From Gordonia jinhuaensis (GTDB lineage Bacteria; Actinomycetota; Actinomycetes; Mycobacteriales; Mycobacteriaceae), in assembly GCF_014639795.1 (NCBI RefSeq), contig NZ_BMGC01000010.1:79744-143743 (forward strand): 64,000 nt of DNA. The letters run 5' to 3'. The translations under genes and the position numbers were made by a program. The notes below the pieces were generated by a model that saw nothing but the letters and a program-made list of their open reading frames with translations, ran no database searches and was not told where the DNA came from. Below, one piece after another: positions 10,377 through 18,595 of this stretch; position 1 is the stretch's first letter; each line of letters starts with the position of its first letter.

Positions 10377-10416
10377 GATCCGGGGCCCGGCCAGGCATCG
10401 CGCCGGGCCCCGGATC
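10377..10416 (-). terminator. 15-bp hairpin between ettA and gdh
   Basis: GATCCGGGGCCCGGC (10377-10391) pairs perfectly with GCCGGGCCCCGGATC (10402-10416) across a 10-base loop. On the minus strand it begins two bases after the ettA stop codon and ends about 50 bases before the gdh start. There is no U-tract, so it is either a tract-less actinobacterial terminator, an mRNA stabiliser for ettA, or an attenuator for gdh. Confidence 0.65.
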
Positions 10417-10418
10417 GG

Positions 10419-12092
10419 TCAGTCGCGCGTGAGCTTGCGGTGTGTCACCGAATGCGGGCGCGCCGCGTCGGCCCCGAGTCGCTCGACCTTGTTGGCCTCG
10501 TATGCCTCGAAGTTGCCCTCGAACCAGAACCACTGTCCCTCGGCGACGTTGCCCTCCCACGCGAGGATGTGGGTACAGGTGCGGTCGAGGAACCAGCGGT
10601 CGTGCGAGATCACCACGGCGCAGCCGGGGAACTTCTCCAGCGCGTTCTCCAGCGATCCGAGGGTCTCGACGTCGAGGTCGTTGGTCGGCTCGTCGAGCAG
10701 GATCAGGTTTCCGCCCTCTTTGAGCGTCAGCGCGAGGTTGAGTCGGTTGCGCTCACCACCGGAGAGCACCTCGGCGCGCTTCTGCTGGTCGGGCCCCTTG
10801 AAGCCAAATGCGCTGACGTAAGCGCGCGAGGGCATCTCGTTCTGGCCGACCTCGATGTAGTCGTTGCCGTCGGAGACCACCTCCCAGACGTTCTTCTTGG
10901 GGTCGATGTTGGCGCGGTTCTGGTCGACGTAGCTCAGCTTGACCGTCTCACCCACCTTGACCGTCCCCGAATCGGGCTCTTCCAGGCCGACGATCGTCTT
11001 GAACAGCGTCGTCTTGCCCACACCGTTGGGGCCGATCACACCGACGATGCCGTTGCGCGGCAGCGTGAAGGACAGATCCTTGATGAGGACGCGGCCGTCG
11101 AACCCCTTGTCGAGATTCTTGACCTCCACCACCACATCACCCAGACGCGGCGGCGTGGGGATCTGGATCTCCTCGAAGTCGAGCTTGCGCGTCTTCTCTG
11201 CCTCCGACGCCATCTCCTCGTAGCGCTGCAGGCGGGCCTTGTTCTTGGTCTGGCGGGCCTTGGCCCCCGACCGGACCCACGCGAGTTCTTCCTTGAGTCG
11301 CTTCTGCAGCTTCTGGTCCTTCTTGCCGGCGACCTCGAGACGCTCGGCCTTCTTCTCCAGATAGGTGGAGTAGTTGCCCTCGTAGGGGTGCAGCTTGCCG
11401 CGGTCGACCTCACAGATCCAGCCCGCGACGTGATCGAGGAAGTACCTGTCGTGTGTCACGGCGAGCACAGCGCCGGGATAGGTCGAGAGGAACTGTTCGA
11501 GCCAAAGCACGCTCTCGGCGTCGAGGTGGTTGGTCGGCTCGTCGAGGAGCAGCAGGTCCGGCTTGGACAGCAGCAGCTTGCACAACGCCACGCGACGACG
11601 CTCACCGCCGGACAGTGTGGTCACCGGCGACTCGGGCGGCGGACAGCGCAGGGCGTCCATCGCCTGCTCGAGCTGCGAGTCGAGGTCCCACGCGTCGGCG
11701 TGGTCGAGCTCCTCTTGGAGTTTGCCCATCTCCTCCATGAGTTCGTCGGAGTAGTCGGTGGCGAGCAGTTCGGCGATCTCGTTGAAGCGGTCGAGCTTCT
11801 CCTTGATCTCGCCCATGCCCTCTTCGACGTTCTGACGAACCGTCTTCTCCTCGTTGAGCGGTGGCTCCTGCAGGAGGATGCCGACGGTCGCATCGGGGTC
11901 GAGGAAGGCCTCGCCGTTGGACGGCTGGTCGAGTCCGGCCATGATCTTGAGGATCGACGACTTACCTGCGCCGTTGGGACCCACGACGCCGATCTTGGCG
12001 CCCGGGTAGAACGACATGGTGACGTCATCGAGGATGACCTTGTCGCCGTGTGCCTTGCGGACCTTTTTCATCGTGTAGATGAATTCGCTCAC
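10419..12092 (-). CDS. ettA: energy-dependent translational throttle protein EttA (ABC-F ATPase)
   Basis: 557 residues from GTG 12092, preceded by GAGAGG; E. coli EttA has 555. ABC-F proteins carry two ATPase domains and no membrane part, and EttA binds the ribosomal E site and gates entry into elongation according to the ATP/ADP ratio. Visible are Walker A1 GPNGAGKSS, signature LSGGERRRVALC, Walker B1 LLLLDEPTNHLD, the charged inter-domain arm (about residues 240-310, with the EELAWVRSGAKARQTK motif), then Walker A2 GPNGVGKTT, LSGGERNRLNLA and LILLDEPTNDLD. The position between ssb and gdh matches Rv2477c. Frame upstream of 12092 is open but non-homologous. Confidence 0.95.
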   Translation of the reverse strand: MSEFIYTMKKVRKAHGDKVILDDVTMSFYPGAKIGVVGPNGAGKSSILKIMAGLDQPSNGEAFLDPDATVGILLQEPPLNEEKTVRQNVEEGMGEIKEKLDRFNEIAELLATDYSDELMEEMGKLQEELDHADAWDLDSQLEQAMDALRCPPPESPVTTLSGGERRRVALCKLLLSKPDLLLLDEPTNHLDAESVLWLEQFLSTYPGAVLAVTHDRYFLDHVAGWICEVDRGKLHPYEGNYSTYLEKKAERLEVAGKKDQKLQKRLKEELAWVRSGAKARQTKNKARLQRYEEMASEAEKTRKLDFEEIQIPTPPRLGDVVVEVKNLDKGFDGRVLIKDLSFTLPRNGIVGVIGPNGVGKTTLFKTIVGLEEPDSGTVKVGETVKLSYVDQNRANIDPKKNVWEVVSDGNDYIEVGQNEMPSRAYVSAFGFKGPDQQKRAEVLSGGERNRLNLALTLKEGGNLILLDEPTNDLDVETLGSLENALEKFPGCAVVISHDRWFLDRTCTHILAWEGNVAEGQWFWFEGNFEAYEANKVERLGADAARPHSVTHRKLTRD

Positions 12093-12216
12093 GTCTTGCC
12101 TCTCGCGTGGACGTCTGACGGTTCGTTTCCGGTCGGCACACCGTCCCGCGACGGGTGCGCAACCACTGTGTCCACAGTAGTCAGCTCGCACCCTCCCGGT
12201 CAGCAAGCCCTGGGTG

Positions 12217-12242
12217 GCCGGCACGCGGGTCGGCGTGCCGGC
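12217..12242 (-). terminator. hairpin downstream of ssb
   Basis: GCCGGCACGC (12217-12226) pairs with GCGTGCCGGC (12233-12242) across six bases. It is 27 bases beyond the ssb stop on the minus strand and before the ettA start. No U-tract follows, so the call rests on the stem and its position. Confidence 0.5.
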
Positions 12243-12269
12243 GATGGCCCCGGGCCGGGCTACCGATCC

Positions 12270-12728
12270 TCAGGCGGCTCGCCCGTGCGAATCGGAGTCC
12301 GGTGCCTCGTGCCCGTCGGTCACCGCATCGGCGTCGATCGCACCTGTCGTGCGCGCCTCGTAGTCACGCGTGGAGATCACCTGACCGACGACACATCTGC
12401 TCAGATCCAGCCCGACTGCTGTTGCGGTCATCTCCAGATCTGACCGTGCCTGACCGTCGGATCCGACGTACTCCCTGGTCTTGATGTGCCCGTGCACGAT
12501 GACCGGGCGGCCGCGCTGCACGGCCTCGCCGACGCCGGTCACCAATCGTCCCCAGCAACTCACGGTCAGATACAGCGCCTCGCCCGCCTGCCACTCCCCA
12601 CTGGCGCGGTCGCGACGGCGGGAGGTGACCCCGACACGGAAGGAGATGACCTCCCCGCCCGCACTGGTGACCCGCCTGCGCGGGTCGGACACGACATTGC
12701 CGATCACCGTCACATACGTCTCGAACAT
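12270..12728 (-). CDS. single-stranded DNA-binding protein (second, SsbB-like paralogue)
   Basis: 152 residues, ATG start with GGGGAG eight bases upstream. An OB-fold of about residues 1-110 opens with MFETYVTVIGNVVSDPRRRV and continues with FRVGVTSRRRD and LYLTVSCWGRLV, which are SSB signatures. The rest is a short acidic tail (DADAVTDGHEAPDSDSHG) that lacks the DDDIPF-type partner-binding tip of the replicative SSB, so this is likely the accessory SsbB-type protein, equivalent to Rv2478c. It is the first gene of the minus-strand ssb/ettA/gdh run. The predicted role is binding ssDNA in recombination or repair; this is family knowledge. Confidence 0.9.
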   Translation of the reverse strand: MFETYVTVIGNVVSDPRRRVTSAGGEVISFRVGVTSRRRDRASGEWQAGEALYLTVSCWGRLVTGVGEAVQRGRPVIVHGHIKTREYVGSDGQARSDLEMTATAVGLDLSRCVVGQVISTRDYEARTTGAIDADAVTDGHEAPDSDSHGRAA

Positions 12729-12949
12729 GGCTCAACTCCCCGTGGTGAGGCCCGGTGCGGGCCGATTCGATGGCCGGGATCCGCGAACGCGCTGTGTTGC
12801 GCAGCTCGGTCACGATCGGGTCCCGCACCCAGACTCACCGACGCCACCGATGCCGAAACGGCACTGGAGCACTCGCTGTGGATGGATCGCAGATCGTGGA
12901 CAAGCCGGTCCATCGCCACACGGCCGCGATCATCGACCCGGCGGGCGGA

Positions 12950-12955
12950 TATACT
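12950..12955 (+). promoter_or_regulatory. -10 box of the tRNA-Arg promoter
   Basis: TATACT lies 30 bases before the mature 5' end of the tRNA, which fits a short 5' leader. No good -35 match is seen at the expected distance. Confidence 0.5.
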
Positions 12956-12984
12956 CACTCGCGCCCGAGTCACGGCCCGGGCAC

Positions 12985-13058
12985 GCCTCCGTAGCTCAGG
13001 TGGATAGAGCAAGGGCCTTCTAATCCCTAGGTCGCAGGTTCGAATCCTGCCGGGGGCA
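12985..13058 (+). tRNA. tRNA-Arg (anticodon TCT)
   Basis: A 74-nt cloverleaf. Acceptor GCCTCCG pairs with CGGGGGC, the D stem is GCTC/GAGC, the anticodon loop is CTTCTAA giving TCT (reads AGA), and the T arm is GCAGG-TTCGAAT-CCTGC. The discriminator is A and CCA is not encoded. The last anticodon-stem pair is C-T, so the stem has four good pairs. It marks the left edge of the accessory block. Confidence 0.95.
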
Positions 13059-13062
13059 CTGT

Positions 13063-13150
13063 GACATCCCTGCCGGCCTCCGGCCGGTTGTTGACATCTC
13101 TCCCGGCCTCCGGCCGGTTGTTGCGACATCCTGCCGGCCTCCGGCCGGTG
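13063..13150 (+). repeat. three 30-bp tandem repeats, each with a small hairpin
   Basis: Units start at 13063, 13093 and 13125, roughly GACATC(C/T)CT(G/C)CCGGCC and then TCCGGCCGGTTGTT. Every copy contains CCGGCC-TCC-GGCCGG, a perfect 6-3-6 hairpin, and in the first two a TTGTT tail follows. They lie just after tRNA-Arg and before the end of the convergent permease gene, so they may act as tandem transcription terminators. Confidence 0.8.
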
Positions 13151-13233
13151 GGTAGCCGAGTAGGTCGGACCAGTCGTTCCGGATGTCCAGGTACATCCGA
13201 GCGGGTCGCCGCGACAACTGCGGTTGACCAGCC

Positions 13234-14502
13234 TCAGACGTCCCTGGCACCGGCCGTTCCGCGCCAGCGGCCGAGCAGCCGCAGGACGTGGTAGATCAGC
13301 AGCGCGGCGATCGCGCCGAGTGCGATGCCGCCGAAGCTGACATCACCGATGGCCCAGGTGAAGTCGGCGATGGCGATGATCAGCGGAATCGCGGCGGTGA
13401 ACTGATTGATCGGTTTGGAGAAATCCACCCGATTGGTCACCCAGATGTGCACGCCGATGATCGCGACAAGTCCGTACAGCGCAGTCGTGATGCCGCCCAG
13501 AACCCCCGAGGGCACCGATGCGATCACCGCGCCGACCTTCGGACACAGCCCCAGCAGCACCGCACATGCTGCCGCCACCCAGTACGCGGCTGTCGAGTAC
13601 ACCTTGGTCGCCGCCATCACACCGACGTTCTCGGCGTAGGTGGTGGTCGCCGACCCGCCACCGGAACCGGCGATCATCGTCGAAAGGCCATCGGCGAACA
13701 GCGCTCTGCCCACCCGGGCGTCGTAGTCACGCCCGGTCATCATCGCCACGGATTTCACGTGTCCGATGTTCTCGACCAGCAGTACGAGCACCACCGGCAA
13801 AAAGGTGGGGATCACACCCCAGTGAAACGACGGCGACTCGAAGTCAGGTAGTCCGAACCACGCGGCCGAGCCGATCTGATCCGTGTCGACCTCGCCTCGG
13901 GCCAGCGCGATCAGATAGCCCACCACCACCGAGACGAAGATCGCCAGCCGGCCGAGCAGTCCTCGGAACAAGGCGATCGAGGCGATCAGCAACACCAGCA
14001 CGATGGCCGCGGTGACCGGCTGCTTCTCGAAATTGTTCTTGGCCGCAGGCGCGAGATTCAGACCGATCAGCGCCACGATCGTCCCGGTGACGATCGGCGG
14101 CATCACCACGTCGATCCATCGGATACCCGAGAAGTGCACGATCACACCGATGATCGCCAGAAGTGCACCCACCACCACGATCCCGCCGAGCGCTGACGAG
14201 CGACCGTGGGAGGCTGTCGCGGCGATGACCGGCGCGATGATCGCGAAACTCGAACCGAGGTAGCTCGGCAGACGGTTTCCGGTGATGACGAGGAACAGCG
14301 CCGTTCCGATTCCCGAGAAGAACAGCGTGGTCGCCGGCGGGAAGCCGGTGAGCACGGGGACGAGAAAGGTCGACCCGAACATCGCGACCACATGCTGCAG
14401 ACCGATGGTGATGGTCTTGGGCCACGACAGCCGTTGGTCGGGGGCGATCACCTCGCCGTCGTCGACGCGCGACCACCCCCACGTCCGGGTCGATGTCTTC
14501 AC
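13234..14502 (-). CDS. uracil/xanthine permease (NCS2 family)
   Basis: 422 residues from GTG 14502, with GAGGGA upstream; the frame is open another 26 codons but those look non-coding. Nucleobase:cation symporter-2 in the cytoplasmic membrane. The family opening GLQHVVAMFGSTFLVPVLTG is near residue 35, followed by about 12 hydrophobic segments. The conserved substrate-site stretches are visible: VLLVENIGHVKSVAMMTGRDYD, with the essential Glu, and SGGGSATTTYAENVGVMAATKVYST, the NCS2 signature. UraA-type uracil uptake is more likely than xanthine because of the ENVGVMAATKVYS wording, but this is a weak distinction. It stands alone, converging with tRNA-Arg. Confidence 0.9.
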   Translation of the reverse strand: MKTSTRTWGWSRVDDGEVIAPDQRLSWPKTITIGLQHVVAMFGSTFLVPVLTGFPPATTLFFSGIGTALFLVITGNRLPSYLGSSFAIIAPVIAATASHGRSSALGGIVVVGALLAIIGVIVHFSGIRWIDVVMPPIVTGTIVALIGLNLAPAAKNNFEKQPVTAAIVLVLLIASIALFRGLLGRLAIFVSVVVGYLIALARGEVDTDQIGSAAWFGLPDFESPSFHWGVIPTFLPVVLVLLVENIGHVKSVAMMTGRDYDARVGRALFADGLSTMIAGSGGGSATTTYAENVGVMAATKVYSTAAYWVAAACAVLLGLCPKVGAVIASVPSGVLGGITTALYGLVAIIGVHIWVTNRVDFSKPINQFTAAIPLIIAIADFTWAIGDVSFGGIALGAIAALLIYHVLRLLGRWRGTAGARDV

Positions 14503-14620
14503 ATCTGATTCCCTCGGCTCGTCTGCCACGTGACACAGTGTGCGACACCGGGGTCCGCCGCATCGAACGTACCCGGACAATCACCGCGACACGCCCGTGC
14601 AGCGGTGACGCGAATGCCCG

Positions 14621-15472
14621 TCAGCTCGGCGTATCTCCCACAGCGACGGGTCGATGGTCGTCGGCCGACCACTGCGACCACGAGCCGGGAAACAGTGCCG
14701 CCGAGGTGCCGGCCTGCGTCAGCGCGGCGACCTCATGTGCGGCGGTCACACCCGACCCGCAGTAGACGACGACCGTGGAGCCGGGGGTGACACCGATGTC
14801 GGCGAAGCGTCGGCGCAACTGGTCGGCGCTTCGGAATCTGCCTGTGTCGTCCACATTCGCCGCTGTCGGCGCGCTCACCGCACCCGGGATGTGGCCGGCC
14901 CTGCGATCCACCGGCTCGATCTCGCCTCGGTAGCGCTCGGGTGCTCGCGCGTCGAGCACCACCGTGTCAGATCCCGCCGCGGCGCGGGCGGTGGCGTCGA
15001 TGTCTGCGACGGGAAGATGTCCTGGACTGAGCTGGGCGGTCCCGTCGGTCGCGGCCGCCTCATCGCCGGTGGCCACCGGATAGCCGGCCTGTGTCCACGC
15101 ATTCAGCCCACCGTCGAGGATTCTCACGTCATCCAGCCCCGCCCAGCGCAGCAGCCACCATGCGCGCGCCGCCGACTGCGAGGCATTGTCGTCGTAGACC
15201 ACCACCGGTGTGTCGGCATCGATCCCCCACCGCCGAACAGAATCCTGCAGCGCCCCGATTTCGGGCAGCGGATGACGTCCGCGCTCCTCGGTCGCCGGCG
15301 CCGCCAGCTCTGTGTCGAGGTCGACGTAGATCGCGCCGGGGATGTGCGCGGCGCGATAGTGCTCGAGCCCGTTGTCGTCGCCCAGCTTCCAGCGCACGTC
15401 CAGAAGCGTCGGCACATTCCCCTGATCCAGTTCCGCCTTCACAGCGGCAGCGTCGACGATGACGGTACTCAT
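14621..15472 (-). CDS. thiosulfate/3-mercaptopyruvate sulfurtransferase (two-domain rhodanese)
   Basis: 283 residues, ATG start with GAAGGGAA upstream. Tandem rhodanese domains: the N-terminal one is inactive (about 1-130, LLDVRWKLGDDNG, HIPGAIYVDLD), the C-terminal one (about 160-280) has the active-site loop CGSGVTA with the catalytic Cys. It transfers sulfane sulfur from thiosulfate or 3-mercaptopyruvate to a thiol or cyanide acceptor. CGSGVTA is the loop usual for SseA-like 3-mercaptopyruvate enzymes, so that substrate is slightly favoured. It lies 52 bases after the PanE-like reductase and downstream of the sulfonate-type ABC transporter genes, all in the same direction, suggesting a role in handling sulfur released from imported compounds. 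Confidence 0.9.
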   Translation of the reverse strand: MSTVIVDAAAVKAELDQGNVPTLLDVRWKLGDDNGLEHYRAAHIPGAIYVDLDTELAAPATEERGRHPLPEIGALQDSVRRWGIDADTPVVVYDDNASQSAARAWWLLRWAGLDDVRILDGGLNAWTQAGYPVATGDEAAATDGTAQLSPGHLPVADIDATARAAAGSDTVVLDARAPERYRGEIEPVDRRAGHIPGAVSAPTAANVDDTGRFRSADQLRRRFADIGVTPGSTVVVYCGSGVTAAHEVAALTQAGTSAALFPGSWSQWSADDHRPVAVGDTPS

Positions 15473-15523
15473 ATCGTGTTCCCTTCTCTACCAATGCACT
15501 TCATGCAACAACAGGGGCCGGGA

Positions 15524-16600
15524 TCACGATCGGCTCGCGACCGACGACGACGACGACGACGACAAGGCTGGCGCGTCTGGATCGTCGGTACGAACATCTA
15601 TCGCCGCGGCATCGAGCGTGGACAGGTCGACCACCGACGACAACTGCACCTCACCGGGCGCTGACCCCTCGACAACCAAACGCCGCACGGCATTCTGTAT
15701 CGTCCGGTTCACCGGCGTATCGACACCAACCTGCTTACCCAGCAGCACGATCTCGCCGTTCAGATAGTCGGTCTCCACACTCCCGGCGCCCCGCTGAAGG
15801 CTCTGCCAGGTCGAGCGGGCGCGGGCATGCCCGGGTATGTCGCCCACCGCGAATTGCGTTGTGTCCAGCTGTGATTCCGCGGCATTGTCGGCTACCGAGA
15901 GACCGGCCGCGGCGAACACCTGTCTCGCCTCGCGCCGCAGCGCCTCCTCGACGAGTTGTCTGGTCGCGGCGTCAGCGGCGAATACGTCCACCGCATTTCC
16001 CAGATTCGACAACAACTTCGAGCGCTTCCAGCGCCCGATGTCGTCGACCACCTGCGAAGGGAACCGGGCCGAGGCGAGATCCGCGGCGATCGCGCGCACC
16101 GTGTCATCCGTGCCACCCGGATACCGACCGATCCAGACCAGTCCGGCCTGGTCGACACCGTGAACCGTGGTGACGCCCGGGTCCTGATAACGCGCCGGCG
16201 TCCAGATGGACGCACCGACCACCTGCGTGAAGTACCGCGAGGCGCCACGTTCGGTGTCCAGACCGTTCTGCAGCGTGACCAGTGGAAGCGTGGTGGTCAC
16301 CGACTCACCCGAGTCCACAACGATCCGCGACCAGTCCGCCAGCGTCGCCTCGGCCTGGTGTGCCTTCACCGTCAGCATCAGCACGTCGTCGGCATGCAGT
16401 TCGATGTCTTCTGGTCCAGAAGCCACCGCGACCCTGACATCCCTGGCGTCACCGGGACGCAGGTAGCGCAGTGGTCGGGTGGTCAGTGCACGCAGTTGCG
16501 CTCCCCTGGCCACGAGGACCGAGTCGATCCCGGCCAACGTGAATTCCGCGGCCAGCGCAGTTCCCACCGCACCGGCGCCGATCACCACATATCTCGTCAT
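15524..16600 (-). CDS. 2-dehydropantoate 2-reductase family protein (ApbA/PanE-like)
   Basis: 358 residues, ATG start with AAGGG upstream, 24 bases after the substrate-binding protein gene. NADPH-dependent ketopantoate reductase fold: Rossmann GAGAVGTALA at residues 8-17, TVKAHQ with the nucleotide- and substrate-contacting Lys region, LVTLQNGLD, then the C-terminal helical domain with the family's KLLSNLGNAVD segment. Known members make pantoate, but the setting inside an organosulfur-type operon makes another 2-oxo-acid or beta-keto substrate plausible. The C-terminus is odd: about seven serines followed by VASRS, encoded by a (CGA)7 microsatellite at 15542-15563, unlike usual family members. 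Biochemical role is inference. Confidence 0.85.
   Translation of the reverse strand: MTRYVVIGAGAVGTALAAEFTLAGIDSVLVARGAQLRALTTRPLRYLRPGDARDVRVAVASGPEDIELHADDVLMLTVKAHQAEATLADWSRIVVDSGESVTTTLPLVTLQNGLDTERGASRYFTQVVGASIWTPARYQDPGVTTVHGVDQAGLVWIGRYPGGTDDTVRAIAADLASARFPSQVVDDIGRWKRSKLLSNLGNAVDVFAADAATRQLVEEALRREARQVFAAAGLSVADNAAESQLDTTQFAVGDIPGHARARSTWQSLQRGAGSVETDYLNGEIVLLGKQVGVDTPVNRTIQNAVRRLVVEGSAPGEVQLSSVVDLSTLDAAAIDVRTDDPDAPALSSSSSSSVASRS
15542..15563. repeat. (CGA)7 trinucleotide microsatellite
   Basis: Seven CGA triplets plus one base. On the minus strand they encode the poly-serine C-terminal tail of the PanE-like reductase. Being a triplet repeat, slippage would only change the number of serines. 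Confidence 0.9.
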
Positions 16601-16624
16601 CGGTTCTGCCCTTTCACTGCACCC

Positions 16625-17740
16625 TCATCCCACTGCGGATGCACTCGGTACCGGCGTACTGCTCACCGACGCCGACGTGCCCGCCAACGCTGTCGTGAGC
16701 GGCGCGGCCAGTTCATCCGACCACAGATCTGCCACGTCCACCTTCGACGGTAATGCCTTGATCTCCAGGAAGGAGTCGGCGACCTTCTGCTGACTGTCGA
16801 TCACCGTCTGCGTCGGTGGCTCGATTCCGGTCGGTCGCTGCGCTTCCTGCAGCTGGACCTGCTTGAGCGCGCTGGCGACCGGTTGTTTGGTGGCAGCGGC
16901 GAACTTGTCGGCGTACGCCTGCTCGTGTCCGGCGCGCACGTAGCGCCACGCCTTGTCGATCCGCGCGAGCAGGTCGACCACTGCCGCCTTCTTGCTCGCA
17001 TTCGACAGCAGTGACGTGGTCACCGACCACGGGAAGTTGCCGGAGAGGATCTTCTCCCCCGAGCCGATGGTCCGCGCACCGTTCTGATGGGCTTGGATGA
17101 TCGTGTTGCCGTAGCTGGCGAACGCGTCGATCGAACCTCCGTTGAGTGCGGCGAGGCCGTCATTGGGGAGCAGTGGGCGGGGCTGAATGTCCTTCCACGA
17201 CAACCCGCTTTCCTTGAGCAACTCGTTGAGAAAGTACGCGGCGGTGGTGTTCTTGACGTAGCCGACCTTCTTGCCCTTCAGCCCGGCGATCGAGGTGATC
17301 GGCGAGTTCTTTGTGACCACCACTTCCTGGAACAGAGTCGACCCGGTTTGCACGGCGACCTGCTTGAATTTCACCGTTCCACCGGCAGCGGCGAACACCG
17401 GGGGTATCTCCGAGGACTGCGCGACGTCGAGCGCGCTCGACTGCAGAGCCTGCAACTGCTGGTCACCACCGGAGAACACCGGCCATTCCAGTGTGTACGG
17501 GGTGTTGTCGAGTCCCGCGACCTCCAGCGCGGCCTTCGTCTGCGCCCAGCCGGTCTGACCCACCTTGAGCGACACCGACGAGATGTCGGCCGACGCGTCC
17601 GTTGCGCCACCGCCGGACGACGAATCCCCCGACGACGAGCAGCCGGCAGCGACCAGGACTGCACTCGTCGCGACGGCGAGTGCCGCCACCCGGGTGCTCA
17701 GGGCGCGCCGTCGGGCACCGGGACGAACTGATGACGACAT
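16625..17740 (-). CDS. ABC transporter substrate-binding lipoprotein, sulfonate/nitrate/taurine type
   Basis: 371 residues, ATG with GGAG nine bases upstream. Lipoprotein signal peptide: a basic start RPGARRRALSTR, a hydrophobic stretch and lipobox LVAAGC with the acylated Cys near residue 34. The mature part is an SsuA/NrtA-like periplasmic-binding fold (KVGQTGWAQTKAALEVAGL, VVTKNSPITSIAGLKGKKVGYVKNTT, LNGGSIDAFASYGNTI). It would capture an anionic organosulfur compound (alkanesulfonate, sulfonate ester or similar) outside the membrane and pass it to the permease. The third gene of the minus-strand operon, starting 81 bases after the ATPase stop. The exact ligand cannot be predicted. Confidence 0.9.
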   Translation of the reverse strand: MSSSVRPGARRRALSTRVAALAVATSAVLVAAGCSSSGDSSSGGGATDASADISSVSLKVGQTGWAQTKAALEVAGLDNTPYTLEWPVFSGGDQQLQALQSSALDVAQSSEIPPVFAAAGGTVKFKQVAVQTGSTLFQEVVVTKNSPITSIAGLKGKKVGYVKNTTAAYFLNELLKESGLSWKDIQPRPLLPNDGLAALNGGSIDAFASYGNTIIQAHQNGARTIGSGEKILSGNFPWSVTTSLLSNASKKAAVVDLLARIDKAWRYVRAGHEQAYADKFAAATKQPVASALKQVQLQEAQRPTGIEPPTQTVIDSQQKVADSFLEIKALPSKVDVADLWSDELAAPLTTALAGTSASVSSTPVPSASAVG

Positions 17741-17821
17741 GGTGGTACTCCGTTTCGTGATGAGCGTGTGAGAAAGGACGTGCGAAAGGTGAGCAGTGGT
17801 GACGAGTCGAGGGCCGTGCGC

Positions 17822-18595
17822 TCAGTGGGTGGATTCGAGAGCGCCCAACGAAGCGAGGATGTCTCGGCGGACCGCGAGGAACTCCGGTGTCGAGATGTCG
17901 CGCGGGCGTGGCAGATTCAGCTCGACCTCGTGGGCGATCCGTCCGGAATCCATCACGAGGATGCGGTCAGCCAACACCAGCGCCTCCTCCACATCGTGGG
18001 TCACCAGGAGCACCGCACATCCGTGTGAGCGCCACAGATCGGCGACCAGCCGCTGCGCGGTGACGCGGGTGAGTGCGTCGAGAGCACCGAAGGGCTCGTC
18101 GAGCAGCAGCAGATCGGGTTCGCGAACCAGCGCGCGTGCCAACGACACTCGCTGCGCCTGCCCCCCAGAGAGAGTCTTGGGCCAGACATCCGCCGAATCG
18201 GCCAGCCCCACCTCGGCGAGGTACCGCTGCGCGAGTGCGCGATCTGCGCGTCCCGGAAGCCCCAGAACGACGTTGCGCCACACCTTCTTCCAGGGCATCA
18301 GCCTCGGTGCCTGGAATCCGACCGCCCGACGGCGTGGAACCGTCACCTCTCCGTCGATGGCGTCGTCGAGACCGGCGAGGATGCGCAGGAGCGTGCTCTT
18401 GCCGCACCCGCTCTTGCCCAACAGCACCACGAATTCTCCGTCGGCGATGGTGAGATCGAGATCGGAGATCACCGACTTGTCGTCGAAGTGCTTGCTGAGG
18501 TGACGGATTCGCACCGCGACGGACGGTTCGGCAGCTCCCGCCGCGGCAGTGTCAGCGCGTCCCTCGCCGGTGGCGACGTGTGTGGTCATGGTCAT
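17822..18595 (-). CDS. ABC transporter ATP-binding protein, sulfonate type (SsuB-like)
   Basis: 257 residues from ATG 18595, whose ATGA overlaps the TGA of the permease gene; ATG 18589 is an in-frame alternative. A single ATPase domain with Walker A LGKSGCGKST, Q-loop FQAPRLMPWKKVW (the PWK wording typical of SsuB/TauB), signature LSGGQAQRVSLARAL, Walker B LLLLDEPFGALD and switch His in LVTHDVEEAL. It energises uptake together with the permease before it and the lipoprotein after it. The frame is open far upstream but that region encodes the permease in another frame. Confidence 0.93.
   Translation of the reverse strand: MTMTTHVATGEGRADTAAAGAAEPSVAVRIRHLSKHFDDKSVISDLDLTIADGEFVVLLGKSGCGKSTLLRILAGLDDAIDGEVTVPRRRAVGFQAPRLMPWKKVWRNVVLGLPGRADRALAQRYLAEVGLADSADVWPKTLSGGQAQRVSLARALVREPDLLLLDEPFGALDALTRVTAQRLVADLWRSHGCAVLLVTHDVEEALVLADRILVMDSGRIAHEVELNLPRPRDISTPEFLAVRRDILASLGALESTH

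Noticed and set aside
10327..10560. N-terminal extension of gdh
   Set aside because: It would overlap ettA and adds residues absent from the family; GTG 10326 is better placed.
12093..12224. N-terminal extension of ettA
   Set aside because: It lacks homology; GTG 12092 with GAGAGG gives the family length of about 555 residues.
13063..13150. Tandem repeats as a CRISPR array
   Set aside because: The copies abut without variable spacers, and no cas genes are present.
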